Part shown: positions 8,675 through 16,439 of the stretch, in pieces | How the letters are laid out: every line of letters starts with the position of its first letter | How positions within the stretch are numbered: position 1 is the first letter of the stretch | Assembly: GCA_016926595.1 (NCBI GenBank) | Contig: JAFGOG010000645.1 | Coordinates: forward strand, 1 to 30,082 | Reading direction: 5' to 3' | DNA: 30,082 nucleotides | Source: Anaerolineae bacterium | GTDB lineage: Bacteria; Chloroflexota; Anaerolineae; JAAYZQ01 | Notes under the pieces: model-generated | The model's input: only the letters and a program-made list of their open reading frames with translations | Database searches by the model: none | What the model was told of the DNA's origin: nothing | Position numbers and translations under genes: made by a program

Positions 8675-8720
8675 CACGGAAGGCACGGATTGCACGGATA
8701 GGAGAAGGTTTCGGTATCCG
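8675..8720. repeat. CACGGA-word repeat in a gene remnant boundary
   Basis: Three 9-nt words (CACGGAAGG, CACGGATTG, CACGGATAG) lie in tandem at about 8675-8702. The last contains CGGATA (8695-8700), which pairs with TATCCG (8715-8720). The wording resembles the CACAGAG-type elements at 16338 and 19519. An open frame from 8617 runs across it, but the residues encoded before about 8757 do not look like protein-coding sequence. Confidence 0.4.
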
Positions 8721-8756
8721 CTTTTTTGTTCATGGCCGTGCTCTTTTGATTGACAT

Positions 8757-9194
8757 TCATACGCGGGTGCCGCCGATCCTGGCCGAACGCGCGGCGCGGC
8801 TGGATCCCAAGAAAAACCCGCTGTTCCAGGCCGGCGCTGTTGCCGCTTTCATCGCCTGGGAGGGAGACGAACCGGCTGGCACGATCGCTGTTGCGGTCGA
8901 TCCGGCAGTCAATGCCCACCAGGGCGAACAGGCGGCGTTGTTCGGTTTTTTCGAATATGTGGACGACGATGCCGTCGCCCAGGCGCTGCTGGACCACGCG
9001 GCTAGGTGGGCGCGGGCACAGGGGATGCGCGTGCTGTGCGGCCCGCAGTCCTTTGGTCCCTCTGATGAGCCGGGGGTGTTGGTCGAGGGCCGCCAGACGC
9101 CGCGTGGACTGCTGATGGGCTGGTCGCCACCCACTTACCAGGCCTTTTTCGAACGCTATGGCGCTTGCACATACCAGGATTCGCTGGCCTACCG
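8757..9194 (+). pseudogene. Internal fragment of a second GNAT-like acetyltransferase gene
   Basis: About 146 residues read like the middle of the same family as the gene at the window start: RVPPILAERAARLDPKKNP, then FGFFEYVDDDAVAQALLDHA, then GPQSFGPSDEPGVLVEGRQ. The N-terminus is missing, because sequence before 8757 is repeat-like. The C-terminal half is missing because homology stops after ...QDSLAYR at 9194. Bases 9067-9194 match 1-128 with about 8 mismatches. Beyond the breakpoint the same frame runs on as nonsense to 9621. The fragment lacks the GNAT-like C-terminal part and is almost surely non-functional. Confidence 0.8.
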
Positions 9195-9523
9195 GCCGAC
9201 GAGAATACAAACGTTTTGGCCGGCATCGACCACACGTTTGACCTCACCGCCGTCTACTCGGACACCGGCACAGCCTGGCCCAACTTGCGCCGGGCCAAAC
9301 CTTTACCGTCACCGTCCAGTACACGGACACGGAAATGGGTCCGGCCATCGAGGGCACCCTGGCCTTGTACGCATGGGATCGCAGCCAATGGGTCAAGGAG
9401 CCCAGCAGCGCAGTGGATGCGCTCGACCACACCGTCACCGCCGCGCCTGGGCACCTGTCATTATAGGCGGTGTTGGGAGAGACAGTCCGGCTGTATCTGC
9501 CCCTGGTCACCAGGAGGTTTTAG
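9195..9523 (+). pseudogene. Decayed 3' end of a secreted protein with a YLPLV tail
   Basis: Read across frames, this encodes the end of a secreted protein: [20 protein letters not shown], then [44 protein letters not shown], and finally AVLGETVRLYLPLVTRRF with a stop at 9521-9523. A 1-nt loss near 9283 shifts the frame between the first and second parts. A TAG at 9464-9466 sits where the context suggests Trp (TGG). The 5' end is cut off at the junction with the acetyltransferase fragment. The closing YLPLVTR motif matches the intact secreted proteins of the window. The remnant ends 12 bp from the convergent HEAT-repeat gene. Confidence 0.7.
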
Positions 9524-9535
9524 GGGTCTCTCTGG

Positions 9536-10834
9536 CTACGCCGGCCCCGTCCGGCCTGCACCACCCATCTTGCGCAAGGCCGCTGCCGAGGCCTTGCGCA
9601 CCCACTCCTCCTTGTCCTTGAGCGTAGCGACCAGGGCTTCCACGGCGCGTGGATCGCCGATCTCGGCCAACACGCCCACAACACGCGCATGATGCGACAT
9701 ATCCTTTTCCTTGAGGGCCGCGATGAGTGGGTCTACGGCAGGCGCACCGATCCGCACCAAAGCCGCTTTTGCAGCCATGTACACATCCTCGTCGTATGCA
9801 ACCCGGCCCGCAGATGGTCTTTTCACAACCTCGATGAGCGGCTTGACGGCGCGTGGATCGCCGATGTGCCCCAATGCCTGAACAGCACTCCGGCGCACTG
9901 AGGCGTCATCCTTCAGGGCGGCGCTGAGCGGTGCGACGGCGCTTGGATCGCCGATCATCCCCAACGCCCGGGCAGCAGCGACGCGCAGCAAAAAATCCTT
10001 GGATTTGAGGGCGGTGAGCAGCGGTTTGACCGCGCGTGCATCGCGACTCATCCCCAACACGTCAGCGGCAAACCGGCGCAAAGACGCGTCCTTATTCTTG
10101 AGGGCAACGATGAGCGGGTCTACGGCAGGCGCACCGATCTTGACCAGAGCGCCTTTTGCGGCATCGGGCGCATCCGCTTTGAGGTTGCCAGAAGATGGCG
10201 TCTTTCCGATGTCGATGAGCGGCTTGACGGCGCGCGCATCGCCGATCGCCCCCAACGCCCGAGCAGCGACCTTGCGCACCTCTTCTTCCGGGTCGTGGAG
10301 GGCGGCGATCAGCGGGTCGACGGCGCGCGCATCCGGCATCTCTGCCAACGCATGCACAGCGGCCTTGCGTACCGCAGCGTCCTCATCCTGGAGGGCGGCG
10401 ATCAGCGGTTCGACGGCGCGGGTATCGCCGAGCGCCGTCAACGCCTCGGCAGCAGCCCTGCGTGGACCAGCATCATCCTGGAGGGCGGCGATGAGCGGGT
10501 CCACAGCGCGGGGGTCGCCGAGCGCGCCCAACGCGCTGGCAGCATCCGAGCGCACCATGCTCGTCTCGTCTTTGAGGGCGGCGATCAGCGGTTCGACGGC
10601 ACGGGGGTCGCCGAGCGCTTTCAACACCTCGGCAGCAGCCCCGCGCACCCAAAAGTTGGCATCCCTGAGGGCCGCGATGAGCGGGTCTACAGCGCGACTG
10701 TCGCCGATCTTGCCCAGCGCCCGCACCGCATCACTTCGGATGGACCAATCCCGGTGTCTTTTGAGCAGTTTGATGAGCTTGTCAACATCCCTTTTTTCCA
10801 CCAACTTTTCAATGTTGGGTTTGAACAGGTCCAT
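9536..10834 (-). CDS. HEAT-repeat (PBS-lyase type) protein, 13 units
   Basis: The 432-residue protein consists almost entirely of about 13 HEAT-like helical repeats of about 31 residues, with a consensus of V[DE]PLIAAL-D-x(5)-VR-x-A-A-x-ALG-x-IGDxRA. Such solenoids serve as protein-protein interaction scaffolds. The name refers to phycobilisome lyases, but nothing here indicates bilin chemistry. Units 7 and 11 are longer and end KGALVKIGAPA and KAALVRIGAPA. There is no signal peptide or membrane segment, so it is probably cytosolic. The ATG at 10834 has an AAAGGAG ribosome site ten bases upstream. The upstream neighbour on this strand is a truncated kelch gene only 36 bp away, so its own promoter is not evident. 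Confidence 0.9.
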   Translation of the reverse strand: MDLFKPNIEKLVEKRDVDKLIKLLKRHRDWSIRSDAVRALGKIGDSRAVDPLIAALRDANFWVRGAAAEVLKALGDPRAVEPLIAALKDETSMVRSDAASALGALGDPRAVDPLIAALQDDAGPRRAAAEALTALGDTRAVEPLIAALQDEDAAVRKAAVHALAEMPDARAVDPLIAALHDPEEEVRKVAARALGAIGDARAVKPLIDIGKTPSSGNLKADAPDAAKGALVKIGAPAVDPLIVALKNKDASLRRFAADVLGMSRDARAVKPLLTALKSKDFLLRVAAARALGMIGDPSAVAPLSAALKDDASVRRSAVQALGHIGDPRAVKPLIEVVKRPSAGRVAYDEDVYMAAKAALVRIGAPAVDPLIAALKEKDMSHHARVVGVLAEIGDPRAVEALVATLKDKEEWVRKASAAALRKMGGAGRTGPA

Positions 10835-10870
10835 GATCCTGATCTCCTTTCCTGACCCGGCCGCCGCCCC

Positions 10871-11473
10871 CTACGGTACGTTTCTCAACAGCAGCGGCAC
10901 ATAAACCCAATGAGACTCTGGCCCCACAGTGACATACTCGGGCTTTTGGATGCTGCTGACCGCGTAGCCGTTTGTCACCTGCGATGCCACCTGGTAGCTC
11001 CCTTCTTCATGATAGGTATGTGCCGGGTTCTGCTCGTAGGAAGCGGCGGTTTCCAGTCGCCAGACATCGTTATACACAGTTGGCCATTTCCCAGTGCCGC
11101 CCATCAGCACGATGCTGCCATCCGGCAGAGCGACACTGGTGGCGCTTTCCCTGCCAGTCCAGGGTGCACTGGCGGTCATCTGCGTCCAGGTGACGCCCTG
11201 ATCCGTCGAGCGCCAGACATCGTTGAAATAACGGGTGCCGTTGGTGCCGCCCATCAACACCACACTCCCATCTGGCAGCGCCACACTGGTGTGACTGGTC
11301 CGGCCCACCCATTCAGCGCTCTCCGTGCTCTGGATCCGGCTCTTCCCCTGGTCGCTGGAACGCCAGACATCGTTGAGGCCACCCCCCATCAGCACAATGG
11401 TGCTATCCGGCAGCAGCACGCTGGTGTGGAAAAAGCGCCCCTGCCATGGGGCCGATTCTTTGCGCGTCCAGGG
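10871..11473 (-). pseudogene. 5'-truncated kelch-repeat secreted protein with YVPLLLR tail
   Basis: Three kelch-like units are visible, each with W-x-GR-x(2)-HTSV or a variant, then ALPDGS[IV]VLMGG and NDVWRS[ST]DQG. A PKD-like segment (NPAHTYHEEGSYQVASQVTNG) follows and the protein ends HWVYVPLLLRNVP. The frame is closed upstream by TAG at 11476-11474, cutting into the first unit just before PWTRKESAPWQGRFFHTS. No signal peptide or proper start exists; the GTG at 11419 lies within a kelch unit. It is therefore the 3' end of a once larger exported protein, broken at its 5' side. Expression from an internal start cannot be excluded but the product could not be secreted. Confidence 0.7.
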
Positions 11474-11528
11474 CTACGTGAAAGCTTTGTCGCCAAGAAT
11501 CACCTGCACTGATGCTCGAGAGGTCACA

Positions 11529-11933
11529 CTACCCCTTGACCAGCAGCCGGATCAACAAATAGCTCACCAGCGACGTAACCCCGCACAGCGCCGTGCCCCA
11601 CACGATGTCGATCACCGTCAGCAGCACCGGCCAATCGCGCATCGTCGCCAGGTTGGTCAGGTCATAGGTCATGTAACACATAAACCCGAAAACGAACCCG
11701 ACCAGCAGGGCGTCGCGCCAGCTCACTTTGGCCAGCGCCGGCTCGACCACAAAAAAGAGCACACCAACGATAAACAGCAGGTAGAACAGGCCGGCGGCGA
11801 ACCAGTTCGGGTTGCTCTTCATCAGGTGGCCGATCTGGGACTGGTAGAGGTTCTTGGCGATCACCGCCAGCCAGACCAGGTCGATGATCATAAACACGAC
11901 AAAAGTAATGACATAGTGCCAAACGATCTTCAT
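11529..11933 (-). CDS. DUF2177 family membrane protein
   Basis: This 134-residue protein has four hydrophobic helices, roughly residues 7-27, 46-65, 77-95 and 103-128. It carries the features of the DUF2177 family: an N-terminal D-x-x-WL, an NW-x(2)-GL-F-Y segment, and MTYDLTNLATMRDWP between helices 3 and 4. It sits in the cytoplasmic membrane; the family's function is unknown. The ATG at 11933 is preceded by AAGGGG. It lies 29 bp downstream of the 345-residue protein gene and may be cotranscribed with it. The broken kelch gene lies further downstream. Confidence 0.85.
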   Translation of the reverse strand: MKIVWHYVITFVVFMIIDLVWLAVIAKNLYQSQIGHLMKSNPNWFAAGLFYLLFIVGVLFFVVEPALAKVSWRDALLVGFVFGFMCYMTYDLTNLATMRDWPVLLTVIDIVWGTALCGVTSLVSYLLIRLLVKG

Positions 11934-11962
11934 CTGCGACCCCTTTCTTTTCCTGTCTCCGT

Positions 11963-13000
11963 TCAGACAAACCTATCCAAAATGAACGCTTTGGCCTCGT
12001 CGAGCGCTGGCATAGCAGCGTCGACTACCTGCACATCGAACGCCAGCTCTTGGGCCAGCAGCCCGACCAGTTGGCCCAGGGACGGCGAGCGCACCCTGAC
12101 CTGTCGTGGCAGGATACCAAACTTGACCCACTGCTGCACCAGGGTGAGCGGCACTATTCCCCACATGTCATCCACCCCCGGATCGGGGCGCAGCAGTTCG
12201 GTGCTCAGAACCATCCCGCTCTCACTCTCGACCACCAACAGCATACGGGGAAAATAGGGGCGCGTGCCTTTTTCTCCGACGTGCACCGGGACCATAGGGA
12301 AATCGACTTCCAGCGACGGCACACGCCGCTCTATTTGCATGGCCTGTTCGAGCACGTCTGTGTCCATCGGGACCGAGATCGACCTGGGCTCGACCGGCGG
12401 CACCCGCAGCACCTGGTCGTGCCAGGCCGGGCGCTGGCCCTTTTTCGACCTCACCCGCACCAAATAGCTCGTCTCGTCGGTTGCAGCCAACATCCCCGGA
12501 TCCGCTTGCAGCCGCGGCGCGACCTCGGCAGCCTGCTCCAGCGCGCAGGCCAGGAAGCGCACCTCCTGCGGCTCCAGGTACCAGGGAACGTAGCCCGGGC
12601 GGAAGCTGCGAAACATCGGCCAGGCCTGCCGCCCGCGGAAGGTCAGCCCCAACGCCTTGATCGTGTCGCGGTCCTTTGGGGTGAGCTCATTTCGATCCTC
12701 GAAAGACGCCTCCAGGCGCAGCAGCCCCAGCACGGCTTCAGGCGGCGCAAAATCGGCGGCCTCGCAAAACTCCCAAAAACGGGTCAACCCTTCTGCCCCC
12801 AGGTAAAGCGCCAGGGCCAGGTGCTCTCCCATCTCCCCCATCACACTGACGAAACCCAGCTCCTGCGTCTCCGGATCCTGGACGCCAAAGACATCCGTTT
12901 CGGACATCCACTGCCACGGCGCGATCTCTTTGATGCGCATCGCGGCCGCATAGAGCCTGCGCCATTCATCCAACGTCGGTGTCGATTCGCTCATTCTCAT
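11963..13000 (-). CDS. Uncharacterised 345-residue protein (DUF6930/DUF7309-like)
   Basis: The sequence resembles bacterial proteins of unknown function that pair a DUF7309-like N-terminal region with a DUF6930-like middle; I am unsure of the exact family numbers. Landmarks are WQWMSETDVFGVQDPETQE near the N-terminus, ALALYLGAEGL, LTPKDRDTIKALGLTFRGR with PMFRSFRPGY, then a second region with FPRMLLVVESESGMVLSTEL. There is no signal peptide or membrane helix. ATG codons at 13000 and 12994 are both possible starts. The gene begins 15 bp after the phosphotransferase remnant's stop and is followed by the DUF2177 gene. No function is proposed. Confidence 0.75.
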   Translation of the reverse strand: MRMSESTPTLDEWRRLYAAAMRIKEIAPWQWMSETDVFGVQDPETQELGFVSVMGEMGEHLALALYLGAEGLTRFWEFCEAADFAPPEAVLGLLRLEASFEDRNELTPKDRDTIKALGLTFRGRQAWPMFRSFRPGYVPWYLEPQEVRFLACALEQAAEVAPRLQADPGMLAATDETSYLVRVRSKKGQRPAWHDQVLRVPPVEPRSISVPMDTDVLEQAMQIERRVPSLEVDFPMVPVHVGEKGTRPYFPRMLLVVESESGMVLSTELLRPDPGVDDMWGIVPLTLVQQWVKFGILPRQVRVRSPSLGQLVGLLAQELAFDVQVVDAAMPALDEAKAFILDRFV

Positions 13001-13015
13001 CTCACTTTCTGAGAC

Positions 13016-13624
13016 TCAGGTCTCGCTGCCGGCAAATATGCCTGTCCGGTCCGCCCGGTCGGCGATCGCGATCGTGTTGCCGGGCAGGAAATTGGAGGCC
13101 AGGTAGCGGAAGGATTGCTCACGATCCGGGCCGCCCTCATCGCTCAAAAAGATCTGCTCACAATAGACGGCCAGGTCCTGCACGATCCGCTCGTAGCGGT
13201 AGTAGGCCAGGGCGACGGGATCGACCGTCGTGTGGCCGTAGCCGCGGTAGAACAGCTTTTCCTCTTCTGGCGGCGTGCGCCATCCGCCCATCAGCCCACT
13301 GCCGGCAGCCATCAGATCGCGCTCCTTGGGGGCCAGGATGGGGTCATCCCAATCGACGATGTAAAAGTCGCCGCCGGCGCAGATGTGAAAGTTGCCGGCG
13401 TGAAGGTCAGAATGGCAGACGATGGCCTCCGCAGCGCACGTCTGTAGCACCTGGGCGAGCCGCCCGGCCCGGGTGACGAGATCGTCGATCACGTCGTGTT
13501 TGGCCCGCAAGAACGCGGCCATCCTGGCGGCCACCGGGTTCAGCGTAGCCATCTTGTTCGACGCGGTCCAGGAACCGCTTGAGGCACTCGCTTTGGCAGG
13601 ATCCCACTCGAAAGTCAGTCCCAC
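13016..13624 (-). pseudogene. Chimeric remnant: BrnT-like N-terminus joined to an aminoglycoside-phosphotransferase C-lobe
   Basis: From about 13580 down to 13016 the sequence matches the C-terminal lobe of APH-type kinases. It has the catalytic loop CHSDLHAGNFHI (His, Asp and Asn present), the metal-binding VDWDDP, then FYRGYG, YYRYERIVQDLAVYCEQ and the family's end FLPGNTIAIADR. The N-lobe with the ATP-binding loop is absent. KRFLDRVEQDGYA, the normal lead-in, is in another frame, and one extra base near 13539-13540 separates it from PVAARMAAFLRAKHD. The frame instead starts MGLTFEWDPAKASA, which reads like the first residues of a BrnT toxin. Without an N-lobe, kinase activity is unlikely. 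The open 202-codon frame could still be translated. Confidence 0.75.
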
Positions 13625-13679
13625 AGGTCACGCTCCTTGGAACAACTTACCAAACAAACGAGTCCTCTGGAGTATCCTC

Positions 13680-13708
13680 ATTATACGTCCCCTACGCCAG
13701 GAGGTCAA
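13680..13708 (-). promoter_or_regulatory. Promoter in front of the BrnT-like start
   Basis: On the minus strand TTGACC (13708-13703) and a perfect TATAAT (13685-13680) are 17 bp apart. They lie about 55 bp upstream of the BrnT-like start at 13624, so this may be the old toxin-antitoxin promoter now driving the remnant and the genes behind it. Between promoter and start, GAGTCCTC and GAGTATCCTC (plus strand, 13660-13679) form a repeated element that could be an operator. Confidence 0.7.
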
Positions 13709-13741
13709 CCTGTGCCCAACGGACTCCTGAGACTCGCACGC

Positions 13742-14458
13742 TCACGCCGGCCGGGCGGATACGGCTACCTGCAGGGCGATCTCGGCCATGCGGGTAAAGT
13801 TCCGTTCGCGCTGCTCGGCGGTGGCGGCGGCCTTGGTCACCAGGCTGTCGCTCACCGTCAGCACCGCCAGCGCGCGCACGCCGAATTTGGCCGCCAGGGT
13901 GTACAGGCCGGCGGTCTCCATCTCGCAAGCCATCGTGCCATAGGCTGCCCACTGTTTCCACCAGTCCGGGTCGTCGATATAGAACCGGTCCGAGGACAAG
14001 ATGCTGCCCACGCGCACCGGGATCGCGCGCGCCTCGGCCGCCTGGTAGGCCGCCAGCAGCAGCTCAAAGCTGGCCGTTGGGGCAAAATCCATGCCCTGGA
14101 AAACCAGCCGGTTGATGTTCGAATCGGTCGAGGCGGCCATGGCCAGCACGATGTCGCCGATGCCCAGATCGGGCTGCAGCGCCCCGCAGGTGCCGACGCG
14201 GATCAGCGTCTTGACCTGATAGTCACTGATCAGCTCGTGTATATAGATCGACGAGCTCGGGATGCCCATGCCGGTGCCCATCACCGACACGCGTTGGCCG
14301 GCATAGTAGCCGGTATAGCCCAGCATGCCGCGCACCTGGTTGAAGCAGACTGCGTCGCCCAACATCGTCTCGGCGAAAAACCGGGCCCGCAGCGGATCGC
14401 CGGGCAGCAGCACCGTGGGCGCGATCTCACCCTGTTTGGCGCCAATATGCATACTCAT
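13742..14458 (-). CDS. deoD: Purine-nucleoside phosphorylase, DeoD type
   Basis: This 238-residue enzyme is the usual length for hexameric DeoD phosphorylases, which split purine (deoxy)ribonucleosides with phosphate into the free base and (deoxy)ribose-1-phosphate in nucleoside salvage. Hallmarks are [11 protein letters not shown], the phosphate-binding [51 protein letters not shown] (ribose-contacting Met and Glu) and TVSDSLVTK with the catalytic Asp, then a downstream Arg. The start at 14458 has GGGAGG about seven bases upstream; a second ATG two codons later is possible. The methyltransferase gene ends 15 bp upstream, so the two probably form one transcript. Confidence 0.95.
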   Translation of the reverse strand: MSMHIGAKQGEIAPTVLLPGDPLRARFFAETMLGDAVCFNQVRGMLGYTGYYAGQRVSVMGTGMGIPSSSIYIHELISDYQVKTLIRVGTCGALQPDLGIGDIVLAMAASTDSNINRLVFQGMDFAPTASFELLLAAYQAAEARAIPVRVGSILSSDRFYIDDPDWWKQWAAYGTMACEMETAGLYTLAAKFGVRALAVLTVSDSLVTKAAATAEQRERNFTRMAEIALQVAVSARPA

Positions 14459-14473
14459 TCAACACCTCCCCAT

Positions 14474-15034
14474 CTAGATCACGTCGATCAGATACAACAC
14501 CGTGTTCGTCAGTTCGACCGCGTCGACGCCGCCTAACCCGGCCTCGCGGGCCAGGGAGCGCACCCGTGCGCCCGGCAGGCGATGCGACATTGGCGGGCCG
14601 GCGATCTGCAGGTGATAGGGCCATTCCAGCACCGCCACGCGCTGCCGGGCCACCCGCCGCGCCTCGCGCAGCCCCAGGATCGCGTCGTCGAGTTCGTGCA
14701 GCACCAGGCCCATAAAGACCAGGTCGAGCGTGTTGTTCTCAAAGGGCAGTTCCTCGGCCGGCGCCTGGCGAAAGATACCCTGCGGCACGGCCTGCCTGGC
14801 CGCGGCGACCATCTCGGCGCTGGCATCCACCCCGGCGACGCGCAGGCCACGTTGAGCAAATGCCTCGGCAAACAGGCCGCTGCCCGTACCCACGTCGAGC
14901 ACACTGGCTATGCCGATATCGCCCATCACGATGCTCTTGAGGCACAGGTCAACCACGCGTCCGACCTCCAACAATCGGACCCGCCGCCTGGAGCGCAGCC
15001 GCCCCGCCTTGCCCTTGAAATGATGATCGTCCAT
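14474..15034 (-). CDS. SAM-dependent class I methyltransferase
   Basis: The 186-residue protein has the class I fold motifs. Motif I is VLDVGTGSGLFAEAFA (about residues 45-60), followed by the acidic loop GVDASAEMVAAAR, then a motif near ELPFENNTLDLVFMGLVLHEL as in UbiE/Methyltransf_11 proteins. The Asp at the end of strand 2 (VDAS) should bind the ribose of S-adenosylmethionine. The acceptor substrate cannot be told. The protein is cytosolic. It starts at 15034 after a purine-rich AGAGAGAAG and lies directly upstream of deoD, with 15 bp between them, so cotranscription is likely. Whether the two act in one pathway is unknown. Confidence 0.85.
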   Translation of the reverse strand: MDDHHFKGKAGRLRSRRRVRLLEVGRVVDLCLKSIVMGDIGIASVLDVGTGSGLFAEAFAQRGLRVAGVDASAEMVAAARQAVPQGIFRQAPAEELPFENNTLDLVFMGLVLHELDDAILGLREARRVARQRVAVLEWPYHLQIAGPPMSHRLPGARVRSLAREAGLGGVDAVELTNTVLYLIDVI

Positions 15035-15331
15035 TGCTTCTCTCTTTGTATCTCCAGTCTCTAGCGCCGGACCGCCGGCATCCTGCCGGCTGTTGGGCCG
15101 TCGAGCCGACGGCGGTCCCTCCTCACCAGCCCCTTAGCTGTCAAACTGCCATTCAAACGGTTCCTGGCACACCTGCCCGGCAACTGTGAAACGTGTGTGC
15201 CGGGCAATCTGGGTCAAAGACCACCCGATCCCGTGCCGGGCGCCACGAAGGCATCTCGGGCGGCAAAAACCCCCCTCGCCTGCGCCATCACCTCCGTCCC
15301 GGTCATCCTATCACGCCTGACGAATGACGTT
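15035..15331. repeat. Intergenic region with a nested GC palindrome
   Basis: GGACCGCCG (15069-15077) pairs with CGGCGGTCC (15110-15118), and inside it GCCGGCA (15074-15080) can pair with TGCCGGC (15084-15090). This is typical of small dispersed palindromes. The rest (15134-15306, minus strand) may hold a short gene remnant: frames reading ARGVFAARDAFVAPGTG and FTVAGQVCQEPFEWQFDS are separated by a frame change. I do not recognise it. No clear promoter was found here. Confidence 0.5.
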
Positions 15332-16309
15332 TCACGCCTCCAGGTTCAACCACTTGTACTCTTGTTCGCTCAACTCAATGCCAAACGCCTTGATGTTTTC
15401 CGCGAACTCGGCGCCGTTGGCCGCGCCGACCAGCGGAAAGACGTTGAGCGGCGAGTGCAGGATGTAGGCCAGGGCGATCAAGGGCACGCTGACTACCTTT
15501 TCCCCGGCCAGTTGCATGGCCCGCCGAAGCCGCTCGAAATTGACCTCGTGGCAGTAGGCGGTTAGACAGGCGCGGTCGAGCAGGGTGCGCGTCTGCTCCA
15601 GGTTCTCGGGCCTGAAATGATCGGGCGTGATCCGCCCCGAAAACAAGCCGCGCGCCAGGCTCGAATAAGCCAGCACCGGCATCTGGTTGGCCTGGTACCA
15701 GGCCCGCGCCTCGGCCTGCGCCGGCCCGCTGAGGCTGACGCAGCCCGGTCCCCAGGGATTCTCGACCTGGTCGGCCAGGCCAAAGTTAGGGCTGCTGGCC
15801 GTAAACGGCGCCAGGTGGTGGTGGGCGGCATAGTCGTTGGCCTCGGCGATGCGCTGGTGCGTCCAGTTGGAGCCGCCAAAGGCGTGGATCCGTTCGGCCT
15901 GCCGGTGCTCGTTCAGCGCCTCGACGATCGGCCCCACCGGCAGGTCGGGGTCGTCGCGGTGTAGCAGGTACACATCGATATGGTCCGTCTGCAGCCGGGC
16001 CAACGAATCGTGCAGGTCGGAGGCCAGGTCGAAAGGGGTCACCCGCTTGCGGTCGGCGTTGGGGTGACAGCCCTTGGAGATGATCACCACCTGGTCGCGG
16101 TTGCCGCGCGCCTGCATCCACTGTCCCAAGCCGCGCTCGCTGTAGCCACCGGCATAACCGTGGGCGGTGTCAAAGGCATTGCCGCCCAGGGCAAAGACGG
16201 CGTCGAGCAGGGCGAAACTCGCCTCTTGCTCGCGGCTGTCAATGATCATTGTGCCCAGCACCAACCGCGAGACGCGCTTGTCGACGCCGGGAATACTTCC
16301 ATACTGCAT
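15332..16309 (-). CDS. Aldo/keto reductase
   Basis: This 325-residue NAD(P)H-dependent oxidoreductase belongs to the aldo/keto reductase superfamily, whose members are TIM barrels that reduce carbonyls. The tetrad is visible: Asp and Tyr in FDTAHGYAGGYSE, Lys in VIISKG and His in YLLHRDDPD. Later landmarks are GGSNWTHQRI, LAYSSLARGLFSG, and the cofactor-binding FPLVGAANGAEFAEN. The frame remains open upstream to 16372, but those codons lie in a dispersed repeat. The ATG at 16309, with GAGGAG about ten bases upstream, fits the family start (MQYGSIPG). It follows the Gfo/Idh/MocA gene on the same strand with a repeat between them. A role in sugar or glycoside metabolism is plausible from this pairing. 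Confidence 0.9.
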   Translation of the reverse strand: MQYGSIPGVDKRVSRLVLGTMIIDSREQEASFALLDAVFALGGNAFDTAHGYAGGYSERGLGQWMQARGNRDQVVIISKGCHPNADRKRVTPFDLASDLHDSLARLQTDHIDVYLLHRDDPDLPVGPIVEALNEHRQAERIHAFGGSNWTHQRIAEANDYAAHHHLAPFTASSPNFGLADQVENPWGPGCVSLSGPAQAEARAWYQANQMPVLAYSSLARGLFSGRITPDHFRPENLEQTRTLLDRACLTAYCHEVNFERLRRAMQLAGEKVVSVPLIALAYILHSPLNVFPLVGAANGAEFAENIKAFGIELSEQEYKWLNLEA

Positions 16310-16337
16310 AGTCTGCTCGCTCCTCAAGATAACAAAT

Positions 16338-16434
16338 GGAACACAGAGATGCGCAGAGAAAAACCAGAGCACACAGAGCTTTCCATATTTTCTCTCTGTG
16401 TATCTCCGTGTCTCCTCGGTGTCCTCTGTGTTCC
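16338..16434. repeat. 97-bp CACAGAG-type element with 11-bp terminal inverted repeats
   Basis: GGAACACAGAG (16338-16348) and CTCTGTGTTCC (16424-16434) are perfect inverted ends. The interior repeats CACAGAG, CAGAG and CTCTGTG/CTCCGTG words, so the element can fold into one long imperfect hairpin. It sits between the oxidoreductase stop (16440) and the aldo/keto reductase start. A relative lies at 19519-19615. Confidence 0.75.
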
Positions 16435-16439
16435 CTCTT

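Noticed and set aside
9195..9621. Continuation of the acetyltransferase frame to 9621 as a 334-residue protein
   Set aside because: After 9194 the frame is Pro/Arg/Ser-rich nonsense, while another frame encodes a recognisable secreted-protein end; it also runs into the convergent HEAT gene.
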